Assembly: GCA_018432565.1 (NCBI GenBank)
Contig: JAHDSS010000431.1
Coordinates: 1-7,529, forward strand
Direction: 5' to 3'
DNA length: 7,529 nt
Origin: Kiritimatiellia bacterium
GTDB lineage: Bacteria > Verrucomicrobiota > Kiritimatiellia > CAIQIC01 > Lenti-01
The stretch's first letter is position 1, and each line of letters begins with the position of its first letter. The translations under genes were made by a program, and so were the position numbers. The notes below the pieces were generated by a model, which was not told where the DNA came from, made no database searches, and worked only from the letters and a program-made list of their open reading frames with translations. Shown here piece by piece: positions 1-5,481 of this stretch.

Positions 1-39
1 CCGCGCACCATCCGGCTCGTGGAGAAGGACAACGAATAG
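1..39 (+). CDS. C-terminal end of an upstream gene (partial, unidentified)
   Basis: Frame 1 is open from the window edge to a TAG at 37-39 and would encode the last twelve residues PRTIRLVEKDNE. The charged ending and the position 10 nt before the rsmI start suit the end of an upstream gene in the same operon. The other two forward frames are also open over this short stretch, so the assignment rests mainly on spacing and on the plausible composition. No product can be named. Confidence 0.4.
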   Translation, partial: PRTIRLVEKDNE

Positions 40-49
40 ACCGCCCCCC

Positions 50-787
50 ATGGACGGCCTTCCCCCCGCCCCCGGGCCCGCTTCCGCGCCGGGGGCGGAT
101 TCGTCTCCGCTGCCGCCCGGCCTCTATCTCGTCGGCACCCCCATCGGCAACCTCGAGGACATCACCCTGCGCGCCCTGCGCATCCTGCGCGACGCCACTC
201 ACATCCTCGCCGAAGACACCCGCCATACCCGGCGGCTGCTGGACCGCCACGGCCTGCGCACCCCCATGATCTCCTGCCACAAGTTCAACGAACGCGCCCG
301 CATCAACGAAATCCTGGGCCGCCTCCGCGCCGGCGAAGCCCTCGCGCTCGTCACCGACGCCGGCATGCCCGGACTGTCCGATCCCGGCGCCCGCGCCGCC
401 GCCGCCGTCCGCGAAGCCGGCCTGCCCGTCACCGTGATCCCCGGCCCCTCCGCCCTTACCGCCGCCCTCGCCCTCTGCGGCGCCACCGAAGGCCGCGGGT
501 TCCTCTTCGACGGCTTTCTCGACCACAAAACCGCCGCCCGCCGCCGGCGCCTCCGCGAGCTCGCCTCCTTCCCCGCCCCCGTCGTCTTCTACGAATCCAC
601 CCACCGCATTCTCAAGCTCCTCGATGAAGTCGAAGAAGAACTCGGCCCCGAACGCCGGCTCTTCATCGCCCGCGAACTCACCAAGAAATTCGAGGAAACC
701 CTCGCCGGCACGCCCGCCGACCTCCGCGCCCACTTCGCCACCCACTCCCTGAAGGGCGAATTCGTCGTCCTGCTGCTGCCCGCCTGA
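50..787 (+). CDS. rsmI: 16S rRNA (cytidine1402-2'-O)-methyltransferase RsmI
   Basis: RsmI uses S-adenosylmethionine to 2'-O-methylate C1402 in the decoding centre of 16S rRNA; it is a cytoplasmic enzyme of the tetrapyrrole-methylase fold. The family signatures appear in order: LYLVGTPIGNLEDIT (residues 26-39), LAEDTR (53-58), SCHKFNE (75-81), VTDAGMPGLSDPG (101-113), VIPGPSALTAAL (129-140), GFL (155-157), YESTHRI (181-187) and ELTKKFEE (209-216). The protein has 245 residues, against about 280 for well-known members: it stops just after the core fold (GEFVVLLLP) and lacks the C-terminal extension. The first ~22 residues are a Pro/Ala-rich stretch before the conserved core. The ATG at 50 is the only ATG before the core and has no clear Shine-Dalgarno, so the true start is slightly uncertain. 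The next gene begins 2 nt after the stop, which suggests cotranscription and coupled translation. Confidence 0.95.
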   Translation: MDGLPPAPGPASAPGADSSPLPPGLYLVGTPIGNLEDITLRALRILRDATHILAEDTRHTRRLLDRHGLRTPMISCHKFNERARINEILGRLRAGEALALVTDAGMPGLSDPGARAAAAVREAGLPVTVIPGPSALTAALALCGATEGRGFLFDGFLDHKTAARRRRLRELASFPAPVVFYESTHRILKLLDEVEEELGPERRLFIARELTKKFEETLAGTPADLRAHFATHSLKGEFVVLLLPA

Positions 788-789
788 CC

Positions 790-1431
790 ATGCCGCCCGA
801 CCTCCGCAAGATCTACGACGGCTTCGCCGAAACCTACGAGGCCAACCGCGGGCTCTTCGACATGTCCGGCCTCCTCGAACCGTTCTTTCACCGCCTGCCG
901 CCCCGGCCCGGCCGGCTCCTCGACCTCGGCTGCGGCGCCGGCGAACCGTTCCCCCGCTTCTTTCTCGACCGCGGATGGGACGTCACCGGCGTGGACTTCT
1001 CCCCCCGGATGCTCGAACTCGCCGCCCGCTACGCCCCCCGCATGCACACCCTCTGCGCCGATCTCGCCGACGTGGACTTCCCCCCCGCCGCCTTCGACGC
1101 CGTCACCTGCATCTACGCCCTCTTTCACGTGCCCCGCGCCCGCCATCCCCCCCTCTTTCAACGCCTGTTCCGCTGGCTCCGGCCCGGCGGCAAGGTCCTC
1201 TTCACCTACGCCACCCGGGACTACACCGGCGCCGACGAATTCGAAGGAACCAAGGAATTCATGGGCCAGCGCCTCTTCTACAGCCACACCACCCCGGAGA
1301 ACCTCCGCACCCAGCTCGACGCCGCCGGCCTCGTCCCGGACGCCTTCGACCGCCGCGCCATCGGCGGCGAAACCTTCCTCTGGGTCACCGCCTCCAGACC
1401 CGCCTCCCCCGGCCTCAATCCCCGGCGTTGA
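790..1431 (+). CDS. Class I SAM-dependent methyltransferase, substrate unknown
   Basis: A 213-residue protein with a Rossmann-type methyltransferase core. Motif I is LLDLGCGAGEP (residues 43-53), the SAM-ribose-binding acidic segment is VTGVDFSPRMLELA (65-78), the region around motif IV is FDAVTCIYALFHV (102-114), and the post-motif is LRPGGKVLF (130-138). The N-terminus (IYDGFAETYEANR, 8-20) resembles the cap helix of small-molecule or UbiE/Methyltransf_11-like enzymes. A C-terminal segment around FYSHTTPENLRTQLDAAGL (163-181) is typical of this superfamily. Nothing visible fixes the substrate. The ATG lies 2 nt after the rsmI stop and has no Shine-Dalgarno, consistent with translational coupling in an rsmI operon. 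The last 17 nt overlap the 3' end of the convergent lipoprotein gene, and the final residues (PASPGLNPRR) look unstructured. Confidence 0.85.
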   Translation: MPPDLRKIYDGFAETYEANRGLFDMSGLLEPFFHRLPPRPGRLLDLGCGAGEPFPRFFLDRGWDVTGVDFSPRMLELAARYAPRMHTLCADLADVDFPPAAFDAVTCIYALFHVPRARHPPLFQRLFRWLRPGGKVLFTYATRDYTGADEFEGTKEFMGQRLFYSHTTPENLRTQLDAAGLVPDAFDRRAIGGETFLWVTASRPASPGLNPRR

Positions 1432-1834
1432 TCGCCGCCAGCTGGTTCACCAGATTGGTGATCCGGAAGGTCCCGGTGTTTCCAAGGTCATCCCGCCACG
1501 GCCCCTGGCTGGACGTGAACTGTCCCCTCACCGCCTCGCCATCCTGCACCCGGATATCCAGATCGATCTCGCACCGGCCATCCCGGTTTTCATAGGCCCC
1601 TCTCCAGCGGCCAACAAACGACCGCTCCGCGGCTTCCGCCGCCGGGGGCACGTCCGCCGCCGGCGCATTGGTCACCACCACCTCCGTCACCGTCTCCACC
1701 CCGTTGACGGTATTGGTGACCCGCACCACGGCGGTCTCCTCCCCCGCGTCGTCATCGTCGTCGCTGCACCCCGCCGCGACCCACACCCCCAGCACCATCG
1801 CCAGCCCCAGAACCCGGATCCATTCGCGCTTCAT
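1415..1834 (-). CDS. Small lipoprotein with poly-Asp linker, function unknown
   Basis: I start this 139-residue protein at the ATG at 1832-1834 because a strong Shine-Dalgarno precedes it and a signal peptide follows at once; an upstream in-frame ATG would add 12 residues before the signal. The N-terminus has basic residues (MKREWIR), a hydrophobic core (VLGLAMVLGVWVA) and a lipobox-like AAGC, with Cys23 the expected lipidated residue. Ser at +2 does not match the Asp+2 inner-membrane retention signal. Five Asp residues follow (25-29), then a Val/Thr-rich segment (33-56), an Ala/Pro linker (57-70) and a domain beginning SFVGRWRGAYENRDGRCEID (72-91) that looks beta-rich. I do not recognise the domain. 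The protein ends soon after FRITNLVNQLAAINAGD, so a shortened C-terminus is possible. It is convergent with the methyltransferase and overlaps it by 17 bp. It is transcribed away from the ior promoter region. Confidence 0.75.
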   Translation of the reverse strand: MKREWIRVLGLAMVLGVWVAAGCSDDDDDAGEETAVVRVTNTVNGVETVTEVVVTNAPAADVPPAAEAAERSFVGRWRGAYENRDGRCEIDLDIRVQDGEAVRGQFTSSQGPWRDDLGNTGTFRITNLVNQLAAINAGD

Positions 1835-1840
1835 GGCCAC

Positions 1841-1849
1841 TCCTCCCTT
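1841..1849 (-). promoter_or_regulatory. Ribosome binding site of the lipoprotein gene
   Basis: Read on the minus strand this is AAGGGAGGA, 6 nt before the ATG at 1834. It is one of the two strongest Shine-Dalgarno matches in the window (with the regulator gene's AAGGAG) and decides the lipoprotein start in favour of the internal methionine. Confidence 0.7.
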
Positions 1850-1933
1850 GCGTCTCCGCATGATCGTCATCCTTACTATGCCGACGCCCTCCCAGGCAAT
1901 CTTTTCGTGCTTCGGTAGAACCGCCCCCTGACG

Positions 1934-1962
1934 TGTACAATCGTTACGGCCATATATATAGT
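1934..1962 (+). promoter_or_regulatory. Candidate sigma70-type promoter for iorAB
   Basis: TGTACA (1934-1939, 4/6 to TTGACA) and TATAGT (1957-1962, 5/6 to TATAAT) are separated by 17 bp. Transcription would begin around 1969, giving an untranslated leader of roughly 125 nt before the iorA ATG at 2096. The -10 hexamer is the first six bases of the 22-bp palindrome, so a bound protein would block polymerase directly. The match is moderate and no start site is known. Confidence 0.4.
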
Positions 1963-1978
1963 TATTGCAATAACTATA
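1957..1978. promoter_or_regulatory. Perfect 22-bp palindromic operator candidate upstream of iorA
   Basis: The half-site TATAGTTATTG is followed directly by its exact reverse complement, giving a 22-bp perfect palindrome with only four G/C positions in otherwise GC-rich DNA. The same 22 bp recurs exactly at 4606-4627 and with one mismatch at 4588-4609, just upstream of a winged-helix regulator gene. Location on the candidate -10 element and recurrence at the regulator's own promoter favour a repressor-type operator. A T-run follows (1980-1985), but no gene enters from the left on this strand, which argues against a terminator role. Confidence 0.7.
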
Positions 1979-2095
1979 CTTTTTTCTGCTTCTCCGTTTC
2001 CGCCGCTTTTCGGACTTCCCCGCCCCGGCAGGCCATGATATTTTTACCGCTTCGTTTGACTAGTGACGAAAAGCAAACCCCGATCGGATCCGACC

Positions 2096-3871
2096 ATGAC
2101 ACAGACCAAACTGCTTTCCGCCAACCAGGCCATCGCCTGGGCCGCCTACCGCTCCGGCTGCCGCGTCGCCGCCGCCTATCCCGGCACGCCCTCCACCGAA
2201 ATCATGGAGCATGTCGCCGAATTCAAGGGCGCCATCGACTGCGAGTGGTCCGTCAACGAAAAGGTCGCCATGGAAATCGGCGTCGGCGCCTCCCTCGCCG
2301 GCGTCCGCGCCCTCGTCGCCATGAAACACGTCGGCCTCAATGTCGCCATGGACCCCCTGATGACCTTCACCTATATCGGCGCCATCGGCGGCATGGTCAT
2401 CGTCAACGCCGACGACCCCTCCCTTCACTCCTCCCAGAACGAGCAGGACAACCGCTCGCTCGCCAAATTCGCCAAGTGCATCCTGTTCGAACCCGCCGAC
2501 TCCCAGGAGGCCTACGACATGGTCTGTGCCGGCTTCGAACTCAGCGAAAAATATCAGGTCCCCGTCATCGTCCGCACCACCACGCGCACCGCCCACACCT
2601 CCACCCTTGTGAACATCGGCTCCGGCGAACGCGGTGAAGCCCCCGCCATCCCCTACGTCAAGGACGCCCGGCGCAATGTCGCCATCCCCGCCCACGGCCG
2701 CCTCATGCGCGTCAAGGTCGAGGAACGCTCCGCCGCCCTGCGCGAACTCTCCGAGACCTCCCCCTTCAACCGCGCGGATCCCGGCATCGGCGATCTCGGC
2801 TTCGTCGCCTCCGGCGTCGCCTGGCAATACGTCAAGGAGGTCTTTCCCGACGCCCCCGTCTTCAAGGTCGGCCTCTCCAATCCCCCCCCCATTGAAAAAA
2901 TCCGCGCCTTCGCCGCCGGCCTCAAACGCCTTGTCGTCATCGAGGAATCCGATTCCGTTCTGGCCGAGCAGATCCGCGCCGCCGGCATCCCCGTGGTCGA
3001 ACCGAACACCGAACTGCGCATGATGGAACTCAACCCCATGCGCCTGGCCGCCCTGCGGACCGAACTGCTCGGCGATCCCCGCCCCGACGCCCCCGCCCCC
3101 GAAACCGGCCTGCCCACCCGTCCGCCCGTCCTCTGCTCCGGCTGCTCCCACCGCGGACCCTTCTATATTCTGTCCAAACTCAAGGCCGCCGTCTGCGGCG
3201 ACATCGGCTGCTACACCCTCGGCGCCGCCCCGCCCCTCGCCGCCATGGATACCTGCGTCTGCATGGGCGCCGCCATCGGCACCGCCGTCGGCATGCGCAA
3301 GGCCGGCCTGCCCAACAAGCGCATCGCCGCCGTCATGGGCGACTCCACCTTTTTCCATTCCGGCATGACCGGCCTGCTCGATGTGGCCTACAACCGCATC
3401 CCCGTCACCGTCATGGTCTTCGACAACCGCATCACCGCCATGACCGGCCACCAGGAAAATCCCGGCAGCGGCCACACCCTTCTCGGCGCCGAATCCCCCC
3501 AGGCCCGCGTGGCCGACATCGCCCGCGCCTTCGGCATCCCCCGCGTCCACGAAGTCGAACCCTACGACCTCGCCCGCCTGGAAACCGTCTTCACCGAATG
3601 CCTGGACTCCGGCGAGCCCGCCGTCGTCGTCGTCCGCGGCCCCTGTGTCCTGCACGAAAAATGGGCCGGCAAACATATCAACGCCGTGGACCCCGGCAAG
3701 TGCACCGCCTGCGGCGCCTGCTTCCGCCTCGGCTGCCCCGCCATTGTCCGCGGCGAACCCAGGGATGCCGCCGGCAAGCGCTTCCAGTCGAAAATCGATC
3801 CCATGTTCTGCACCGGCTGCAACCTGTGCGCGCAGGTCTGCCGGTTCGACGCCATCGCCCCCGTCCAGTAG
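2096..3871 (+). CDS. iorA: Indolepyruvate:ferredoxin oxidoreductase, alpha subunit (IorA)
   Basis: Large subunit of the enzyme that oxidatively decarboxylates indolepyruvate and other aryl pyruvates to aryl-acetyl-CoA, reducing ferredoxin; this is an oxygen-sensitive cytoplasmic step of aromatic amino-acid fermentation. The protein has 591 residues. An N-terminal pyrimidine-binding domain begins with NQAIAWAAYRSGCRVAAAYPG (10-30) and carries the catalytic-type EIMEHV and NEKVAMEIGVGAS segments (35-66). The TPP-binding domain shows LCSGCSHRGPFY (346-357), GDIGCYTLG (368-376) and GDST...FDNRITAMTG (415-451). A C-terminal 2[4Fe-4S] ferredoxin domain has cysteines 536, 539, 542, 547 and 572, 575, 578, 582. 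I chose the ATG at 2096 over an in-frame GTG at 2063 because the family homology starts there and GGATC lies just upstream, as before iorB. iorB follows after 13 nt. Family assignment is firm; the exact 2-oxoacid preference is inferred. Confidence 0.95.
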   Translation: MTQTKLLSANQAIAWAAYRSGCRVAAAYPGTPSTEIMEHVAEFKGAIDCEWSVNEKVAMEIGVGASLAGVRALVAMKHVGLNVAMDPLMTFTYIGAIGGMVIVNADDPSLHSSQNEQDNRSLAKFAKCILFEPADSQEAYDMVCAGFELSEKYQVPVIVRTTTRTAHTSTLVNIGSGERGEAPAIPYVKDARRNVAIPAHGRLMRVKVEERSAALRELSETSPFNRADPGIGDLGFVASGVAWQYVKEVFPDAPVFKVGLSNPPPIEKIRAFAAGLKRLVVIEESDSVLAEQIRAAGIPVVEPNTELRMMELNPMRLAALRTELLGDPRPDAPAPETGLPTRPPVLCSGCSHRGPFYILSKLKAAVCGDIGCYTLGAAPPLAAMDTCVCMGAAIGTAVGMRKAGLPNKRIAAVMGDSTFFHSGMTGLLDVAYNRIPVTVMVFDNRITAMTGHQENPGSGHTLLGAESPQARVADIARAFGIPRVHEVEPYDLARLETVFTECLDSGEPAVVVVRGPCVLHEKWAGKHINAVDPGKCTACGACFRLGCPAIVRGEPRDAAGKRFQSKIDPMFCTGCNLCAQVCRFDAIAPVQ

Positions 3872-3884
3872 GAAGGATCCCCCC

Positions 3885-4481
3885 ATGACCACCCCCCGCG
3901 ACCATTCCGTTCCCTTTAACATCTCCCTCGTCGGCGTCGGCGGGCAGGGAACCCTGCTCACCTCCGACATCCTCGCCCTCGCCGCCATGCACGCCGGCTT
4001 CGACGTCAAAAAATCCGAAATCCACGGCATGTCCCAGCGCGGCGGCTCCGTCATCAGCCAGGTCCGGTTCGGCACCCGGGTCTTTTCGCCCATCATCCCC
4101 GACGGACAGTCCGACGTCCTCGTTTCGTTCGAGCGCTCCGAAGCCCTCCGCTGGGTCCATCTCGCCAAGCCGGCGGCGAAGATCCTCGTCAACAACATGG
4201 AGCGCATCCCCGTCACCGTGTCCAGCGGCCTCCAGCCCCCGGCGGCGGATATGGACCAGCGCCTCGCCGCCCGCCCCGGGCTCCTGCTGCTCGACGCCAA
4301 TCCGCTCGCCGAACAGGCCGGCAACCTCCGCACCGCCAATGTCGTGCTCGTCGGCGCGCTCTCCACTCTCGTCCCCTTCGACGAATCCCACTGGCAGACC
4401 GCCATGCGCGAACGCATCCCCCCCAGATTCCTGGAGGTCAACCTCCGCGCCTTCGATCTCGGCCGCGCCGCCGTCGGCTGA
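3885..4481 (+). CDS. iorB: Indolepyruvate:ferredoxin oxidoreductase, beta subunit (IorB)
   Basis: Small partner subunit of IorA, belonging to the gamma-type domain family of 2-oxoacid:ferredoxin oxidoreductases; it completes the enzyme and the CoA-dependent half of the reaction. The protein has 198 residues, normal for the family. The signature GVGGQGTLLTSDILALAA (17-34) is followed by KKSEIHGMSQRGGSVISQVRFG (42-63), by DVLVSFERSEALRW (77-90) and by a closing NVVLVGALSTLVPF (152-165). The ATG at 3885 follows GGAAGGAT (3871-3878) at suitable spacing; the frame is open further upstream, but that part is antiparallel noise inside iorA. No phenylacetate-CoA-ligase gene follows, although one often accompanies iorAB in other bacteria. 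The next gene is the winged-helix regulator, behind its own operator region. Confidence 0.94.
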   Translation: MTTPRDHSVPFNISLVGVGGQGTLLTSDILALAAMHAGFDVKKSEIHGMSQRGGSVISQVRFGTRVFSPIIPDGQSDVLVSFERSEALRWVHLAKPAAKILVNNMERIPVTVSSGLQPPAADMDQRLAARPGLLLLDANPLAEQAGNLRTANVVLVGALSTLVPFDESHWQTAMRERIPPRFLEVNLRAFDLGRAAVG

Positions 4482-4506
4482 ACAGCCCCCCGCGGCCCTG
4501 CCCCGT

Positions 4507-4535
4507 GGGTGAATCCGGTCCGCTCAAGTTCACCC
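4507..4535 (+). terminator. Weak hairpin after iorB, possible transcription end
   Basis: GGGTGAA (4507-4513) pairs perfectly with TTCACCC (4529-4535) across a 15-nt loop, 25 nt after the iorB stop. No T-run follows; instead there is a run of ten C (4533-4542). It may be a termination or mRNA 3'-end structure, but it does not meet the usual intrinsic terminator pattern. Confidence 0.2.
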
Positions 4536-4587
4536 CCCCCCCGCCACTCCAGCCCCCCCGATCCCCAAACTGTTTACTGCCAGAATA

Positions 4588-4609
4588 TATAGTTCTTGCA
4601 ATAACTATA
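4588..4609. promoter_or_regulatory. Palindromic operator candidate, copy A (one mismatch)
   Basis: Same 22-bp motif as at 1957-1978 with a single change in the left half (C at 4595 instead of A), leaving one mismatched pair in the palindrome. It starts 63 nt before the regulator ATG and shares its last four bases (TATA) with copy B. Confidence 0.65.
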
Positions 4610-4627
4610 GTTATTGCAATAACTATA
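4606..4627. promoter_or_regulatory. Palindromic operator candidate, copy B (perfect)
   Basis: Exact copy of the 22-bp palindrome upstream of iorA, ending 23 nt before the ATG of the winged-helix regulator gene. Its centre is 18 bp from that of copy A, so the pair also reads as an 18-bp tandem repeat. TATAGT at 4588 or 4606 and TATACA at 4624 could serve as -10 elements, but I see no convincing -35 at the right distance, so I do not call a promoter. The position is what one expects of an autoregulatory site. Confidence 0.7.
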
Positions 4628-4650
4628 CAAAACGCCAAGGAGACCCGATC

Positions 4651-5220
4651 ATGAAAATGCTGAACCCGACTCTCTGGAGAACCTGCCGGATGCTGGCCGG
4701 CTCCACCCGCATCCAACTGCTGCGGGAACTGCATGACCGTCCCGGCCAGAACATCGCCGCACTGGCGAAAGCCGTCGGCATCAGCCAGCCCTATGCCAGC
4801 CAGGAAATGCGCCGCATCCAGTCGCGCGGCTTTCTCCGCCCCGTTCATCAGGGCGCATCCCTGATCTATCAACCCGCGCCCGATCCGCAGGTCGCTTCCG
4901 CGGCGCCCTTGCTCAAGGCGGTGCTGGCCGCCATGGAGGCCCAATCCGCCCCTCACGATGCCGACATAAGCCGCATCGCCGCCGGACTGTCCCACGAACG
5001 CCGGATCGCCCTTGTCCGGTCGCTGCTGCAATCATCCAAAACCACGGCTCAGCTGCGGGCGGAAATCCCCATGGCCCCCTGTTCCTTTGACCTGCATCTG
5101 CGCACGCTGATTGCCAGCGGCTTTGTCCAGCGCCAAAACCGCACCCTGTCGTTCCAGGTGCCGAACCACCCCGTGGCCAAAGCCCTCGCCCGCCTGCTCC
5201 GCCAGGGCGCCGCCCAATAG
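4651..5220 (+). CDS. Transcriptional regulator with two ArsR-like winged-helix domains
   Basis: A 189-residue cytoplasmic DNA-binding protein that appears to be two winged-helix modules in tandem. In the first (about 8-75), NIAALAKAVG (34-43) is the positioning helix, SQPYASQEMRRIQSRG (45-60) the recognition helix and FLRPVHQGASLIYQ (61-74) the wing. In the second (about 104-171), TTAQLRAEIP (131-140) is followed by APCSFDLHLRTLIASG (142-157) and the wing FVQRQNRTLSFQV (158-170). An Ala-rich linker lies between them. The ArsR metal-box motif (ELCVCDL) is absent and only two cysteines (12, 144) exist, so metal sensing is not indicated; no effector domain is visible. AAGGAG (4637-4642) precedes the ATG by 8 nt. 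Two overlapping palindromes lie just upstream and a third copy upstream of iorAB, so I infer autoregulation plus control of the ior operon. Codon choice is less C-biased than in iorAB. MarR- or PadR-like ancestry is an alternative. Confidence 0.8.
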   Translation: MKMLNPTLWRTCRMLAGSTRIQLLRELHDRPGQNIAALAKAVGISQPYASQEMRRIQSRGFLRPVHQGASLIYQPAPDPQVASAAPLLKAVLAAMEAQSAPHDADISRIAAGLSHERRIALVRSLLQSSKTTAQLRAEIPMAPCSFDLHLRTLIASGFVQRQNRTLSFQVPNHPVAKALARLLRQGAAQ

Positions 5221-5266
5221 GGCATATTCAGATGTACTGTAGCCGCTGCTGAACGGCCATGAAGAT

Positions 5267-5343
5267 CGGCTCACCCGGAGGGTTCGCCCTACCTGAAGCC
5301 TCCCATCCGGCGATGGGCAGGGCAAGGCGTCCCTGCCGAGCCG
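5267..5343. repeat. Putative interspersed repeat unit with three nested hairpins
   Basis: A 77-bp block bounded by the 6-bp inverted pair CGGCTC (5267-5272) and GAGCCG (5338-5343). Inside are three hairpins: AGGG/CCCT closed by a TTCG loop (5279-5290), CCCATC/GATGGG with a CGGC loop (5302-5317), and GCAGGG/CCCTGC with an 8-nt loop (5317-5336). Its make-up resembles, from memory, short intergenic repeats common in some Verrucomicrobia-like genomes. A single copy is visible here, so repeat status is unproven. Confidence 0.4.
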
Positions 5344-5427
5344 GGCTGTTTCCGGAATCGAACGGCTTCGAAATGTACATACATGGCCTGGCCGCATGCC
5401 CCTTCATATCGGCGCTGGACATGCTCC

Positions 5428-5449
5428 CCGGGATGGCGTAGCGTCCCGG
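5428..5449. repeat. Hairpin CCGGGA/TCCCGG
   Basis: CCGGGA (5428-5433) and TCCCGG (5444-5449) can pair across a 10-nt loop. It is one of two stems in the right half of the gene-free region. No T-run follows, so it is not an evident terminator. Confidence 0.4.
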
Positions 5450-5459
5450 TTCCGCTGTG

Positions 5460-5481
5460 CACAGAGCGCGGCGGCTCTGTG
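5460..5481. repeat. Hairpin CACAGAGC/GCTCTGTG
   Basis: An 8-bp perfect stem (5460-5467 with 5474-5481) closed by a 6-nt GCGGCG loop, about 70 nt before the helicase ATG. It is the strongest single stem in the intergenic region and could belong to a repeat element or to the helicase mRNA leader. No T-run follows. Confidence 0.45.

Noticed and set aside
975..1595. Plus-strand open frame overlapping the methyltransferase and lipoprotein genes
   Set aside because: Its translation is almost only Arg, Pro and His, a frame-shifted reading of GC-rich DNA; the methyltransferase motifs are in the other frame.
1957..1985. Palindrome plus T-run as an intrinsic terminator
   Set aside because: No plus-strand gene enters from the left, the stem is almost all A/T, and the identical palindrome at 4606-4627 lacks a T-run.
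2063..2095. Upstream GTG start for iorA
   Set aside because: The extra 11 residues lie outside the conserved family start, and the ATG at 2096 is in the normal position with a GGATC upstream like that of iorB.
3701..3736. Unusual spacing CxxCxxCxxxxC in the first ferredoxin cluster of IorA
   Set aside because: The extra residue before the fourth cysteine is, as far as I recall, normal in IorA proteins and not a defect.
2060..4441. Very long open frame on the minus strand (793 codons) opposite iorAB
   Set aside because: It is antisense to two certain enzyme genes, has low-complexity Gly/Ala/Asp-rich composition, and arises from the C-ended codons of iorAB.
4588..4627. Tandem 18-bp units as a CRISPR or iteron array
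   Set aside because: There are only two units without spacers, and they are palindromic and directly before a regulator gene, which fits operators better.
5259..5441. 60-residue open frame in the gene-free region
   Set aside because: It reads through the hairpins of the putative repeat, lacks a Shine-Dalgarno and resembles no protein family I know.
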